DNA from: Kiritimatiellia bacterium | GTDB lineage: Bacteria > Verrucomicrobiota > Kiritimatiellia > RFP12 > UBA1067 | Direction of reading: 5' to 3' | NCBI GenBank assembly: GCA_900771305.1 | Contig: CAAGNL010000106.1 | Coordinates: 1 to 6,799, forward strand | Length of the DNA: 6,799 nucleotides | Notes under the pieces: generated by a model | Told to the model about the DNA's origin: nothing | Databases searched by the model: none | The model's input: the letters and a program-made list of their open reading frames with translations, nothing else | Shown here: positions 6,609 through 6,799 of the stretch, piece after piece | Layout of the letters: every line of letters begins with the position of its first letter | Position numbering within the stretch: the stretch's first letter is position 1 | Made by a program: the position numbers and the translations under genes

Positions 6609-6711
6609 CCTCGGCATTTGAGCATCTGAGCAAAAGTGCATCTGGGCTTTTTCGAATGGTCGAGTCCGAAGCCGCAGTCGACCTTCAGATGTTTACCATC
6701 GACTGAAAGGC
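6569..6711. repeat. 143-bp tandem direct repeat, copy 1 (complete unit)
   Basis: Positions 6569-6656 recur at 6712-6799 with 80 of 88 bases identical and no gaps, a period of 143 bp. Each unit has a hairpin (here CCGC-TATC-GCGG at 6587-6598 within longer imperfect arms), then a block with three copies or near-copies of GCATCTGAGC, then a T-run and TTCGAA. The remaining 55 bases (6657-6711) have a GGTCGA/TCGACC inverted pair (6658-6663, 6678-6683) and are seen only once. There is no sign of protein coding: the period is not a multiple of three. The element is not one I recognise. With the tRNA promoter it fills the gene-free 6496-6799. Confidence 0.85.
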
Positions 6712-6799
6712 GTACTCGGTCGGCCAACACCGCTCGCGCGGTCTTGACCGACCTCGGCATCTGAGCATCTGAGCAAAAGTGCATCTGAGCTTTTTCGAA
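6712..6799. repeat. 143-bp tandem direct repeat, copy 2 (cut by window end)
   Basis: The first 88 bases of a second unit. The eight differences from copy 1 include two in the hairpin loop (CCGC-TCGC-GCGG at 6730-6741) and several in the left arm, while the right arm and the following stretch are almost unchanged. GCATCTGAGC occurs exactly at 6757-6766, 6765-6774 (overlapping by two) and 6781-6790. The array probably continues beyond the window; the number of units cannot be seen. Confidence 0.85.

Noticed and set aside
6459..6784. Two minus-strand small ORFs starting at 6641 and 6784 that share the same first 16 residues (MHFCSDAQ...)
   Set aside because: The shared peptide is just the repeated DNA read in the same local frame. 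The 143-bp period shifts the frame, one ORF runs into the tRNA gene, and no SD precedes either start, so they are unlikely to be proteins.
6569..6799. CRISPR array
   Set aside because: The repeat unit is 143 bp with only two copies, the repeated part is 88 bp long, and there are no regular short spacers or cas genes.

Overview
The window carries six genes. One points right (recO). The other five point left: a tRNA-Asn gene and a four-gene block reading S1-domain protein, unrecognised 206-aa protein, TatD-family hydrolase, SWIM/SNF2 helicase. The DNA is GC-rich, the open frames are tightly packed, ribosome-binding sites are good GGAGG matches in two places, GTG starts are common, and the tRNA encodes its CCA end. 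This is a bacterial chromosome. The long SWIM-plus-SNF2 helicase and the short S1 protein are compatible with the Verrucomicrobiota/Kiritimatiellota neighbourhood, but that placement is only a guess.

Left part (1-812): a promoter-like element sits directly in front of a GTG codon that begins a RecO protein. The spacing suggests a leaderless mRNA. The recO 3' end overlaps the 3' end of the convergent helicase gene by 23 bases (790-812).

Middle (790-6295, minus strand): a compact operon. The S1-like gene has its own promoter (TATAAT at 6331-6336) and an SD. Three bases after its stop comes a GTG start for a 206-aa protein whose C-terminal half resembles the C-terminal beta-sandwich domain of GH97 glycosidases without any catalytic domain. 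It is followed by a TatD-family metal-dependent hydrolase (overlap 4694-4697, GTGA) and a 1079-aa SWIM zinc-finger SNF2 ATPase (overlap 4026-4029, ATGA). Both downstream starts have a GGAGG exactly 7 nt upstream, so translational coupling is likely. An RNA-binding protein, a TatD-type nuclease or deacylase and a DNA translocase would fit a nucleic-acid maintenance theme, but the grouping itself is the only evidence.

Right part (6296-6799): a bidirectional hairpin terminator (6383-6416) separates the S1 promoter from tRNA-Asn(GTT) (6421-6495). The tRNA has its own extended -10 promoter, which shares a 14-nt block with the S1 promoter. Beyond it (6561-6799) lie two copies, in direct tandem, of an apparently non-coding 143-bp repeat containing a conserved hairpin and short internal GCATCTGAGC repeats. 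The array runs off the window edge. It is the least explained element here.
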